This document shows positions 43,801 through 52,832 of a DNA stretch of 64,000 bases, one piece after another. Each line of letters starts with the position of its first letter. The stretch's first letter is position 1. Where the stretch lies: assembly GCF_964031115.1 (NCBI RefSeq), contig NZ_OZ035006.1, forward strand, positions 248,001-312,000. The letters are read 5' to 3'. Below the pieces are notes generated by a model. The model was given only the letters and a program-made list of their open reading frames with translations. It was not told the DNA's origin and did no database searches. A program made the translations under genes and the position numbers. This DNA comes from Spiroplasma endosymbiont of Clivina fossor. GTDB lineage: Bacteria > Bacillota_I > Bacilli_A > Mycoplasmatales > Nriv7.

Positions 43801-45939
43801 TTAATTTAACTTTTCCTTACTAGCAATGATAATTTTATCATTCTTAACAGTTAATGAATAAATGCGATTTTCTTTAATATGGTCTTCAATAATTGACTTA
43901 GCAAGTAAATTTTCAATATGCTTTTGAATATATCGCTTAATTGGTCGAGCACCAAACTGCTGATCATAACCCTCTTCAAGAATTTTTTCTTTAATCTTAT
44001 TATCAAAAATTAATTTAATATCTTTAGTCATTTCTAAACGATCATTCAATAATGTTAACTCTTTATCAATAATTTCTTTAATAATTTTTTCCGATAATGA
44101 ATTAAAAATAACAATTTCATCAATCCGATTAATTAATTCCGGACGAAATGTTGTTTTTAATTTTTGCATTACCAATGCTTTACTGTCTTCTCTTGGTGAT
44201 AATAAAAATTCCGAACCAAGATTTGAAGTCATAATAATAATTGTATTTTTAAAATCAATTATTTTACCATGCCGATCACTAACTATTCCTTCATCTAAAA
44301 TTTGTAATAAGATATTAAAAATATCACTATGTGCCTTTTCAATCTCATCAAATAAAATAATACTATATGGATTTCTGCGAACTTTTTCTGTTAACTGTCC
44401 GCCTTGCAGATAACCCACATAACCCGGAGGGGGCCCAAGCAAATTACTTACCGAATGTTTTTCCATATATTCTGACATATCTAGCCTAATAATATTTTTT
44501 TCTGAACCAAATAAATATTCGCCAAGGGCACGAGCCACTTCAGTTTTTCCAACTCCAGTAGGACCTAAAAAAATAAATGAACCAATCGGTCGATTTGGAT
44601 CTTTAATCCCACTTCTTGCTCTAATAATTGCATCACTTACTAACTGTAAAACTTCATCTTGACCTTTAACTCTAATTCGCAAATGCTTACTCAAATTAAG
44701 TAACTTATGTTTTTCACTTTCAACAAGGCGACTAACAGGAATCCCCGTTCATCTTTCAACAATATTAGCAACATCTTGTTCAGTAACATCTTCTTTTAAT
44801 AATGCATTAATTTTTGTTTTATTAGTAATCTCATCCAATTTCTTTTCTAATTTTGGTAATAAACCATATTGAATTTCACCAGCACGGTTAAAATTACCTT
44901 TTAATTGTGTTTGTTCCAATTCTGTTTTTAATTGTTCTACCTGTAATCTAGTATCTTTAATTTCATCTAATTGTGCTTTTTCTTCATTCCAAACTAACTC
45001 TAAAGAATTTTCCTTCACTTTCAATTTTTCTAATTCTGCAATTAATTCATCTAATCGTTGTTTTGACTTATGATCCTTTTCCTTTAATAAAGCCGCCTTT
45101 TCAATTTCCAATTGCATTACTTTTCGCTTCACATCATCAAGCGGAGCAGGAATTGAACCAATTTCTGTTTTAATGTTGGCACACGCTTCATCAATTAAAT
45201 CAATTGCTTTATCAGGTAAAAATCGATCACTAATATATTTATTAGCTAAATTAGCAGCAGCAACAATAGCATTATCATGAATTCGCACACCATGATATGA
45301 TTCATAACGATCTTTTAAACCGCGTAAAATTGAAATTGTATCATCAACAGTTGGTTCTTTAATAAGTACTCTTTGAAATCTTCGTTCTAAAGCACCATCT
45401 TTTTCAATATATTCGCGATATTCATCCAATGTTGTTGCTCCCACACATCGCAGTTCACCACGAGCTAACATTGGTTTTAAAATATTTGAAGCATCAATTG
45501 CTCCCTGAGTTTTACCCATTCCCACAATTAAATGCAATTCATCAATAAACAAAATAATTTCTCCCGCTGAGGCTTTAACTTTGTTAATAACTGCCTTTAA
45601 TCGCTCTTCAAATTCACCTTGAAATTTAGCACCCGCAATTATTGATGACATATCCAGTTCATAAATAATTTTATTTTTTAAATTACTAGGAACATCACCT
45701 TTAACAATTCTTTGTGCCAATCCTTCAATAATAGCTGTTTTACCAACTCCGGGTTCACCAATAAGTACTGGATTATTTTTTTGTTTTCGTGATAAAATTT
45801 CAATAATTCGTCGCGTTTCATCATCACGACCAATTATTGGATCAGTTTTGCCTTCAATATGCATCTCATTTAAATTACGAGCAAATTTTTCTAAAATCTT
45901 AGGGTCATTGCTGTAATTAGGTATTTCATTAATTTGCAT
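43801..45939 (-). CDS. clpB: ATP-dependent disaggregase ClpB
   Basis: 712 aa. Two AAA+ modules: Walker [10 protein letters not shown] with Walker B IILFIDE in the first, and [11 protein letters not shown] with SIILFDE in the second. A coiled-coil M domain (about residues 270-390) lies between them. The pore motif GYVGYLQGG is present. The N-terminal Clp_N repeat domain is missing; the protein begins only ~20 residues before DPIIGRDDE, as in other mollicute ClpB. ATG 45939 is preferred over TTG 45948 because GGAGG nearly touches the latter. It works with DnaK to dissolve aggregates, and it has its own CIRCE-like site. Confidence 0.96.
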
Positions 45940-45963
45940 ATTTTTCAAACCTCCCCATTTATT

Positions 45964-45990
45964 TTAGCAGTCTACATACAAGAATGCTGA
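45964..45990 (-). promoter_or_regulatory. CIRCE-like operator of clpB
   Basis: TTAGCAGTC-N9-GAATGCTGA, matching CIRCE at 8 of 9 and 7 of 9 positions, between the promoter and the gene. It places clpB in the HrcA regulon. Confidence 0.8.
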
Positions 45991-45997
45991 TAAAATA

Positions 45998-46026
45998 ATT
46001 ATAGTATATTAGTTTGGCAATGTCAA
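45998..46026 (-). promoter_or_regulatory. Consensus promoter of clpB
   Basis: Minus strand TTGACA (46026-46021), exact 17-bp spacer, TATAAT (46003-45998). The prophage array begins at 46031, four bases upstream of the -35 box, leaving the promoter intact. Confidence 0.85.
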
Positions 46027-46030
46027 TAGT

Positions 46031-46056
46031 AGATTGCTAATTTTTTGTAGAAACCA
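46031..46056. repeat. Left boundary repeat of the tandem prophage
   Basis: AGATTGCTAATTTTTTGTAG followed by AAACCA. The same 26 bp recurs at 53968-53993, and its first 19 bp at 63425-63443. Spacing of 7937 bp equals a plectrovirus genome, so these are probably the attachment or unit-junction sites. Confidence 0.75.
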
Positions 46057-46106
46057 CAGATGTTTTGCACATTTGGTTTTTATAAATTATTTGGGGGTAT
46101 ATTCTT

Positions 46107-46208
46107 TTGGCAGTAATATTTTGTATTGAATGCGACAACGAAAGCTATGTCATTGGTAATAAAAATACAGTTGGAATCTGTAATTCTTGCGATGAAAAGG
46201 GTTTTTAA
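46107..46208 (+). CDS. 33-aa zinc-ribbon-like peptide (P1)
   Basis: TTG start at 46107 behind GGGGG (about eleven bases upstream). The product LAVIFCIECDNESYVIGNKN continues with ICNSCDEKGF, giving two CxxC pairs, enough for one zinc site. First gene of P1, just downstream of the hairpin at the unit border. It may regulate transcription or replication; no homolog is recognised. Confidence 0.55.
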   Translation: MAVIFCIECDNESYVIGNKNTVGICNSCDEKGF

Positions 46209-46212
46209 ATTT

Positions 46213-46276
46213 TGTGGAAAACTATTAAAAGTTCAATATTTATAAAGGAAATAAATGTGGAAAACAATGTGGATAA
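46213..46276 (+). promoter_or_regulatory. Three DnaA-box-like sites (P1)
   Basis: TGTGGAAAA at 46213-46221 and 46256-46264, and TGTGGATAA at 46268-46276; the last is the perfect inverse of TTATCCACA. The cluster lies between the zinc-ribbon ORF and the replication genes and has no counterpart in P2 or P0. Confidence 0.6.
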
Positions 46277-46333
46277 CTAAAAATTTGTTAATTGTATTAA
46301 AAATATTTTAAATTTGGAAGGAAAAAATAAATA

Positions 46334-46633
46334 ATGTTTAAAATTAAATTAGTTAGTATAAAAAGAAAAATATTTAAAAATAAAGATGGTTCTACGATGT
46401 CAGGATATTCTGCCGAATTTTTGCGTTATGAAAATGACTTATTTGAGCCTACCGGCGAACAAAAAGCCTTATGAATTGATGATAACAATCTAGAGCAACA
46501 AGAAATTTATAAACTGTTAAAGGAAAATGTTAAATCATTTTTTAGTTGCGAATTAACTTTTGATAAAAACCCCAAAATCGTTAACTTGCAAAAAATTGAA
46601 TTATCAAAAAATCAAAAAAACTTGTCCAGTTAA
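46334..46633 (+). CDS. Possible single-strand DNA-binding protein (P1)
   Basis: A 99-aa soluble protein starting MFKIKLVSIKRKIFKNKDGS with an alternating charged/hydrophobic pattern, behind GGAAGG. Position directly before rep and size are like the gene V type ssDNA-binding proteins of inoviruses. The fold cannot be confirmed from sequence alone. Confidence 0.5.
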
Positions 46634-46656
46634 TTGATAATCACTTCGGTCTGCGA

Positions 46657-46712
46657 AGCGGTGCGGAAGGCGTATGCCCCGCCCGCTAGCGGGTTAGTCG
46701 GCGAAGCCGACT
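46657..46712 (+). other. Structured GC-rich hairpins before rep (P1)
   Basis: First a hairpin 46657-46687 (stems AGCGG/CCGCT, CGG/CCG and GGC/GCC around GTAT), overlapping palindrome CCCGCTAGCGGG, then AGTCGGC-GAA-GCCGACT (46696-46712). GC content is far above the surroundings. The first hairpin is conserved in P2 with compensatory changes. Candidate origin or packaging signal. Confidence 0.65.
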
Positions 46713-46765
46713 ATTACTTGATTAAATAACACAACTGGCGAAAATCTAAAACGGGAGCATAAAAT

Positions 46766-47608
46766 ATGAATTTACAACCTCAAAATCCGACTGATTTTTA
46801 TATGAAAACAATTTATTACGGTCAATATATTCGTAATATTGTTATGCCTTTAGAACGCATCAAAGCAAATAACCGCAATGTTAGCGGTTTAAAAAATAAA
46901 GGTAATTGTGATACAAAACTGCTTAATAGTAATATTCGTGCAAAATCTAATGTTATTAGGAAGGCATATCATAATTTTTGAGACTGTAAAAAACTTACAT
47001 TCTTAACTCTTACTTATGCTGATATTAATGAATTTGACATTAGAAAATGTAAGCGTGATTTAAATAAATTTTTTAAAAAATTAAAATATTGATTTAAAGT
47101 TAAAAATAAAAATATTAAGTATTTGTATACATATGAATATCAGAAAAGAGGCGTTATTCATTTTCATATTTTAATCACCGAAAAAATACCCCATAAAATT
47201 ATTTTACAATTTTGACCTTACGGAATTAATAAAAATATTAGAGTTCGTGAAAACACTAATGAAATGGTTGTAAAATATTGCTCCAAATATATAACTAAAA
47301 ATGTCCTGAATGAAAAATCATTAAATCAGTATGATTTAAATATCAAGGCTTATCAATTCTCTTATAACTGTCAAAACCCCATTACTAGAAAACAAATATT
47401 TACCGATACTTTGAATAATATTGTTAATAGAACCGTAAATTCTGAATTTGTAAAGTACTTAAAATCAAAAGTTAATAAATTTAAAACTAAAATGTGCGGA
47501 GCAATCTATGAATTTAAAAATATTAATTATGTAGGCTTTGAAAGTGAAAATTATACTTCGTTAGAAAGTTTAAGATTTAGAAATCAACTAAGAAAAACGA
47601 AATATTAG
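46766..47608 (+). CDS. HUH rolling-circle replication initiator (P1 Rep)
   Basis: 280 aa. Motif 1 FLTLTY, motif 2 GVIHFHILI (the HUH metal site, HFH) and motif 3 with the nicking tyrosine in VKYCSKYITK are in the usual order at about residues 79, 129 and 169. It nicks the viral strand at the double-strand origin to start rolling-circle replication. This is the only Rep in the three phage blocks. Several Trp are TGA. Confidence 0.9.
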
Positions 47609-47618
47609 GAGTTAAAAA

Positions 47619-47981
47619 ATGAAAGAAAAAATGCAATTAAAAATAAGAATTAAAAATTGATTTAAAAATCATTGGTTAAAAATATTGCTTAGCATTGTTT
47701 TTATCTTTATAAACTTAATACTTTGAGCTTTAACTTTATTGGATACTAAGTGAGTAATGGGAACAAATGGTGAATTTATTGATTTTATTGAAAAAGATAT
47801 GTATAAGTTTTTTGGTTTAAATACCGCAATTATGTTGCTTGGATTGTTTGTTTATTGATTTGGTAGTGCGATATTTATTGCTTTTCAAGTTGAAAAATTA
47901 GTTTGACTTATTGTTAAGAAGATTAAGGAAAAAAGAGCTTTGAAAAATAAAACTTTAAATAGAAAGGAAATTGAAAAATAA
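47619..47981 (+). CDS. Plectrovirus two-helix membrane protein (P1)
   Basis: 120 aa with helices around ILLSIVFIFINLILWALTLL and AIMLLGLFVYWFGSAIFIAF and a Lys-rich tail. The relative in P0 is at 35075; P2 has a different two-helix protein at 58539. The start follows rep by 10 bp behind TTAGGAG. Confidence 0.7.
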
Positions 47982-48205
47982 TGGCAATATTTAGTCTAAT
48001 ATGTTTTATCTTATTAACCTTATTACTTGCTTTTGCTGTCGCTTGGGGTTTATGGCGTTGAATGAATGATGTTAAAAAGTATGGTAAACAAGCAAAAGAA
48101 ATTAAAGGGGATTTTAGCAAAAAAGAAAAACGCTTCATTGTTAAATTATCTTATTTAACTGAAAAAAATGAAAAACAAAATCAAGAAATCCAAACGAAAG
48201 GATAA
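47981..48205 (+). CDS. Small single-helix protein (P1)
   Basis: 74 aa. One N-terminal helix (IFSLICFILLTLLLAFAVAW), then a basic tail with YGKQAKEIKGDFSKKEKRFI. Its ATG overlaps the preceding stop (TAATG). Conserved in P0 and P2. Confidence 0.75.
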
Positions 48206-48209
48206 AGCA

Positions 48210-48374
48210 ATGTTAAAAGATGTAATTATTAAATTAATTGAATTAATTTATCCAACTGCCGATTTACCGCCCCAAGTAGTATTTTTGTTCTCAATTCTTG
48301 TAATCATTGTGTTATTTGCCAGTTTCATTGGGATTCTCTTTCTTCCGATTAAGTGTTTATTTCAATGTTTCTAG
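48210..48374 (+). CDS. Tiny hydrophobic protein (P1)
   Basis: 54 aa. IKLIELIYPTADLPPQVVFL, then a membrane helix. Conserved in P0 and P2. Overlaps the next gene by 10 bp. Confidence 0.72.
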   Translation: MLKDVIIKLIELIYPTADLPPQVVFLFSILVIIVLFASFIGILFLPIKCLFQCF

Positions 48375-48598
48375 TTGTTTGAAAAGATTTAAATTGAGAA
48401 CAAATTAAACAAACTTTCTGAGATTTGTTTATCCAAATTACAACTATTCCAGCTCATATTACTGGTGGTAAAGAAATTAATTTAACTGAAGAACCGCTTT
48501 GACTTTTAACAACCAACATCGCTTTTTGATTACTAACAACAGTTATTATCTTATTTATGTTGATTTTATTTTATAAAGTTAAATCTTATTTTTGTTAA
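48365..48598 (+). CDS. Plectrovirus membrane protein (P1)
   Basis: 77 aa with six Trp, all as TGA. WKDLNWEQIKQTFWDLFIQI is an amphipathic start and the C-terminal half is one helix. Counterparts at 56437 (P2) and 37451-37682 (P0, frameshifted). Confidence 0.72.
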
Positions 48599-48640
48599 TA
48601 AATATAGGATAAATATTTTGAAAAGAAAGGGGGTGATTAT

Positions 48641-48880
48641 ATGTTTACAACTTTCTTAGCTGATGCACCAGTAGCAATTACTGGAAAACAAGCCATTAGT
48701 AATTTGTGAGATAGTATGGTAGGACTTTTTGGAAAAATCTGAAGCGACATTATCAGTGGGCAAATGCCATTAGTAGTAGATTTCTTTGCTACTTATTGAA
48801 TTTTTTTATTTCCGGCAATTGTTGGATTATTCTTATTTGCTTTTGGAATGTTTGAAAAACTACTATTAAGAGTTCGTTAA
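48641..48880 (+). CDS. Probable major coat protein (P1)
   Basis: 79 aa. MFTTFLADAPVAITGKQAIS, an amphipathic middle, a helix at IFLFPAIVGLFLFAFGMF and the basic end LLLRVR. The ribosome site AAAGGGGGTGATTAT is the strongest in P1. Similar layout and sequence in P0 and P2. Inovirus coat proteins wrap the ssDNA with their basic C-terminus inside. Confidence 0.8.
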
Positions 48881-48911
48881 TAGTAATTAAAAAAAATAAA
48901 GGGGTGCGATA

Positions 48912-49907
48912 ATGTTTAAATTTCTAAAAAATATCTGTGAAAAAATTAATGACTTTGTTAGCTTAAATCGCACTTTCTTTATTATTTCTTGATATTATTA
49001 TGCTTTTCTTGTTGTTATTAATCCACAATATTGAGTTTCATTTTTCCATATCATTGGTATTATTTTAAATTGTTTAATTTTAATTACTAAATTTATGCAA
49101 TGGGTTAATCGTAAATCCTTTATTAACTTTTTATTCAAGTCGCCATTAAATATTGTGATTGGTTCATTGGGAACTGGTAAAACGGCTTTATTAGTTTTTG
49201 CTTCGAAACTTTTAGGTAAGAAAAAATGAAAGACGGCTTCAACTTTTCCAATTTTAGACCAACAAATGTTATCTTTAGGGCATATGTCGTTATTGGATAG
49301 TGAATATCCGATATTAGAAGAAAAACATTTATTGTTATGAGATGAAACGAACTTGTTTTTAGAAGGAACGGATTATAAAGAAAATGATAAATCAACTCAA
49401 GGTTTACAAGAATATTTTGCTCTAGTTAGACATTTTGGTCATATTGTTTTAGCGAGTGGACAACGACCTGAACATATTTGGGTTAAAGTCAGAGATATTG
49501 CTAATTCGGTTATTGTTGGTATTACTAAGAAATCAGTTAATATTTTTCGCCCCTACTTAAAAGTTATCTATGGCACTTTTAAATCTGTAGAAGAATACGA
49601 ACGCTGACGCACGAGTTTAATTGATGCTAAAAATAATAAAAAAGGTCGTAAAACTAAATATCGTAATATTCCGGAATTAGATATCTACTTTTTTAAATTA
49701 AAAATTCCAATGTCCGTCTTAGAGTGTTATGACAACAAGTATTTATCTTTTTTACGCCCGGTTGCTAATCGCATTGTTGTTGATACTTATGAAGATAAAT
49801 TTTATGAAACTACCGAAGTTGATTTAGAAATACTAAAATACCTTAAAATGGAAAAATTTAGTCGTATTATGGAATTACTAAAAAGTAATTTGAAAGATAG
49901 GAATTAA
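48912..49907 (+). CDS. Zot-like assembly ATPase (P1)
   Basis: 331 aa. Two N-terminal helices, Walker A GSLGTGKTA (~85), Walker B LLLWDET (~135), then VRHFGHIVLASGQRPEHIWV. Energises extrusion of the filamentous particle across the membrane. Counterparts in P0 and P2 are nearly collinear. Confidence 0.9.
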
Positions 49908-49945
49908 CTATCATATTATTTTAATCTAAGAAAGGATACTTAATT

Positions 49946-50179
49946 ATGGCAAATCTAGAAAAAATGGCATCATTTTTTGCAGATATTATTTATAAAGTTT
50001 TTGATTTAATTTGAAGTATGACTATTCCCGGCACCGGAATTCGGATTATCATTATTCCTTTAATCTCTTTAATTGCTAACTTTGTCTTTGTTGCTATTTT
50101 AGGTATTGGAATGCAAGCCAAAGAAAGTTATAGAAAGGCAAGAGCTAATAAATCTGTTAAAGAGTGAGGTAAAAAATAA
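49946..50179 (+). CDS. Plectrovirus membrane protein with basic tail (P1)
   Basis: 77 aa. MANLEKMASFFADIIYKVFD, the IPGTGIRIIIIPL start of a long helix and a Lys/Arg-rich tail. Conserved in P0 and P2. Stop and next start overlap (TAATG). Confidence 0.74.
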
Positions 50180-50424
50180 TGTTTAAACTAGTTATAATTT
50201 TTCTTTTAATTACCGTTTTTTCTATTTTTGCTTTTGATGAATTTCTTGGTTTATGGCGTTTTGTAAATGAAGGGTTGGAATATTTTAATAAAGTTATTGT
50301 GGCTAACAGTGAATTTCTACAATTATTTAAACCAATGATTAGATTATTTTCACAACACCCAATTTTTATTATCATTGGAACAATTGGCATTTTATCAACA
50401 ATATACTTTATTTTAAGAAGTTAA
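50179..50424 (+). CDS. Plectrovirus small membrane protein (P1)
   Basis: 81 aa. Signal-like N-terminus, then FLGLWRFVNEGLEYFNKVIV, LFKPMIRLFSQHPIFIIIGT and a C-terminal helix. Conserved in P0 and P2. Directly precedes the adsorption-type gene, a place often held by minor tip proteins. Confidence 0.74.
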   Translation: MFKLVIIFLLITVFSIFAFDEFLGLWRFVNEGLEYFNKVIVANSEFLQLFKPMIRLFSQHPIFIIIGTIGILSTIYFILRS

Positions 50425-50448
50425 ACGCAAAAGAAAGGACAAATAGAT

Positions 50449-52281
50449 ATGTATAAATTTATGTCGTGGTTGGTTATCGCTTTTATTGGTTTAGTCCCTC
50501 TAGGTGCTTTCTTTGATACAAAACAATCACCAAATCCTATTATGGAACAATCCTTTATGAAACGAGAAAAACGAGCCACCAATCCTGCTCAATGTGGAGA
50601 TAGTTGTGATTTGGAATTTGGTAAAATTTTGAATAGTAATTTTACGAGTTCTACTAGCAATGATTGAGGCGGATGATTAAATATTAGTTCTATTAAAAAT
50701 GAATTACCTTTTGATGTTTCTAATTCTGCGGAACCTTTAACTTCTTATAAACCGATTGATGGTTTTAAAGACATTCGCATTTTTTATGAGCGTAATGGTA
50801 AAAGTGAAAGTAATAAATATACTATTGATAAAATTGTTAATGTTAAAATTACATTTTCTAAAAATAAAGATTTAGGTTTTAGTCAATATTTAATAACTTC
50901 ATTCTTTGCTGAAATGCCGTCTCTACCTGAGAAAGATAAAGAGCAACCGTTACCCTCAGAAATAACCAAAAAGGATGGTGAATATCAGTATAATCAGTTT
51001 CAAGATAAATTAGATTATTTAATGGTACAACGGCGAGATTTTGATAAATTTAATTACTCTTATCTTTATTGAGTCCCAATTTTTAATTTCTTTGATGATA
51101 ATTTTAAATACATGAGTGAAATGTCAATTAAATTAAATGGTTTTAAACAAAATAGTAAATTTACTTTAATTCGCAGTTTTGAATCTGAAAACTCGTTATA
51201 TTTTTTTGATAGCTTAGAATTTTCTAGTTTTAGTGATGTTTTTAGAATTGAGATTTCTTTAGGAATGGTTACTTTTTATTTAAATGATAAACAATTAATT
51301 AAATTTATTTGAAAGAAAGGTTGAACTGAAGATTTTATTAATGTTTTTTTTGGACAAATTAGTTATTATGATAATACTTTTCATTTTCTACGCTATGATG
51401 ATAAATTAAAGATTGATTTTAAAGATTTTATGTTTTTTTATTTAAAAGATTTGACAAGTAAATATTATTTTAATTTATTTGATAAAATTTATAAAATTTT
51501 AGGTGGTTTTTTTACACAATTCTTTTATGCTAGTTTTGATATGGATGCTTCTACTTATGTAGAATTAGATTACAAAGGAATGCAACAAATTCCTAAAAAT
51601 GTTTTACAAATGGGTTTTTTCTATCGTTCCTTAATTACTTTTTATCCCAAACAATATTTAATTAACTTTGGTTCAACAGTAGAAAATAGTAAGAATATGA
51701 TTTTTCGTTCCTATTTTTTTGTTAAAGATAAACAAATTGCCAATGGTTTTAACACCGGTAAAAATTCTTATCAAATAGATTTTAATGTGTTAAAAGCGTA
51801 TGATAACCAATTATGAGATGCCACTAGTAATAAACTACATTTTTACAATGCCAAAGTTGATGTGATGTATGGAATTAATATTTTTACGCTAACTTTTCCA
51901 CTATATAAAAAGAAAAATGAAAGTACTGAATATCATTATTCTTTATACGATTTTAACATTTTGAATTCAACAGCTTTTATTGGCGGTGGAATAAGTGGTA
52001 ATATGGATGACTTAATTCCTACGCCCAACTGTTCTTATTGAGGTTTATTTAGTGCCATATCTTGTGGCATTCAGCACGCTTCTGTTAGTATGTTGAACTG
52101 ATTACTTGGTCTTTCAGGGATTAATCTTTTAATTCGCCCCCTTGCGGATATTGCTAAAACAACGATTAATTTTACCAAAACTGCCTTTCCGGTGTTTGAA
52201 GTTGTTCCGGCATTTAAATATCTTTTTGAATTTTTAATTCCCCTAGCAATTTTATTAATAATAATTAAAAAGTTCTCTTAA
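50449..52281 (+). CDS. Adsorption-type minor coat protein (P1)
   Basis: 610 aa. Signal peptide (1-22), basic motif FMKREKRATN (37-46), a variable N-terminal domain (about 59-155), a long conserved body and a C-terminal membrane anchor (FLIPLAILLIIIKKFS). This is the layout of filamentous-phage p3 proteins, which bind the host receptor with the N-terminal domain. The variable domain is repeated without a single base change in the lipoprotein gene downstream (50625-50915 = 52457-52747). The P2 protein is highly similar in the body but not in that domain. Confidence 0.78.
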
Positions 52282-52337
52282 ATATTTCCAATATTTTTAT
52301 ATAAAATATAATTCCTTTGAAAGGAGGATTTTTCTTT
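52282..52337 (+). promoter_or_regulatory. Own promoter and ribosome site of the P1 lipoprotein gene
   Basis: TTTCCA-N16-TATAAT (52285-52312), then a strong AAAGGAGGA. The ribosome site is half of the palindrome TCCTTT-G-AAAGGA (52313-52325), which could hide it in a hairpin. The same layout precedes the P2 lipoprotein. Confidence 0.6.
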
Positions 52338-52763
52338 ATGCGAAAATTTTTATCAGCTTTAAATTTAGTATGTATAATGTTTATTTCTGGGTGTAATAGA
52401 GGTAACAATACTCTAATTACTGATAATGCAAAAAAATATGAATTAAACTTTATTGAAATTTTGAATAGTAATTTTACGAGTTCTACTAGCAATGATTGAG
52501 GCGGATGATTAAATATTAGTTCTATTAAAAATGAATTACCTTTTGATGTTTCTAATTCTGCGGAACCTTTAACTTCTTATAAACCGATTGATGGTTTTAA
52601 AGACATTCGCATTTTTTATGAGCGTAATGGTAAAAGTGAAAGTAATAAATATACTATTGATAAAATTGTTAATGTTAAAATTACATTTTCTAAAAATAAA
52701 GATTTAGGTTTTAGTCAATATTTAATAACTTCATTCTTTGCTGAAATACCTAATAAAAATTAG
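52338..52763 (+). CDS. Lipoprotein copy of the adsorption domain (P1)
   Basis: 141 aa. Lipoprotein signal with lipobox FISGC (mature end at Cys19), a short spacer, then residues 40-136 identical to residues 59-155 of the adsorption protein encoded just upstream. It lacks the body and membrane anchor. Once lipidated it would display the phage's probable receptor-binding domain on the host membrane. By analogy with known exclusion lipoproteins and with the immunity caused by filamentous-phage p3 N-domains, a role in blocking superinfection is inferred. Confidence 0.72.
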
Positions 52764-52782
52764 TAATTTAATAAATATTATT

Positions 52783-52811
52783 GAAAATCGTATTTTTGTA
52801 ATACGGTTTTC
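52783..52811 (+). terminator. Terminator after the P1 lipoprotein gene
   Basis: Stem GAAAATCGTATT / AATACGGTTTTC (one G-T pair) with a T-rich end. Separates the lipoprotein from the transposase gene. Confidence 0.7.
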
Positions 52812-52832
52812 TTACTTTAAGGAGTTTTAAAA

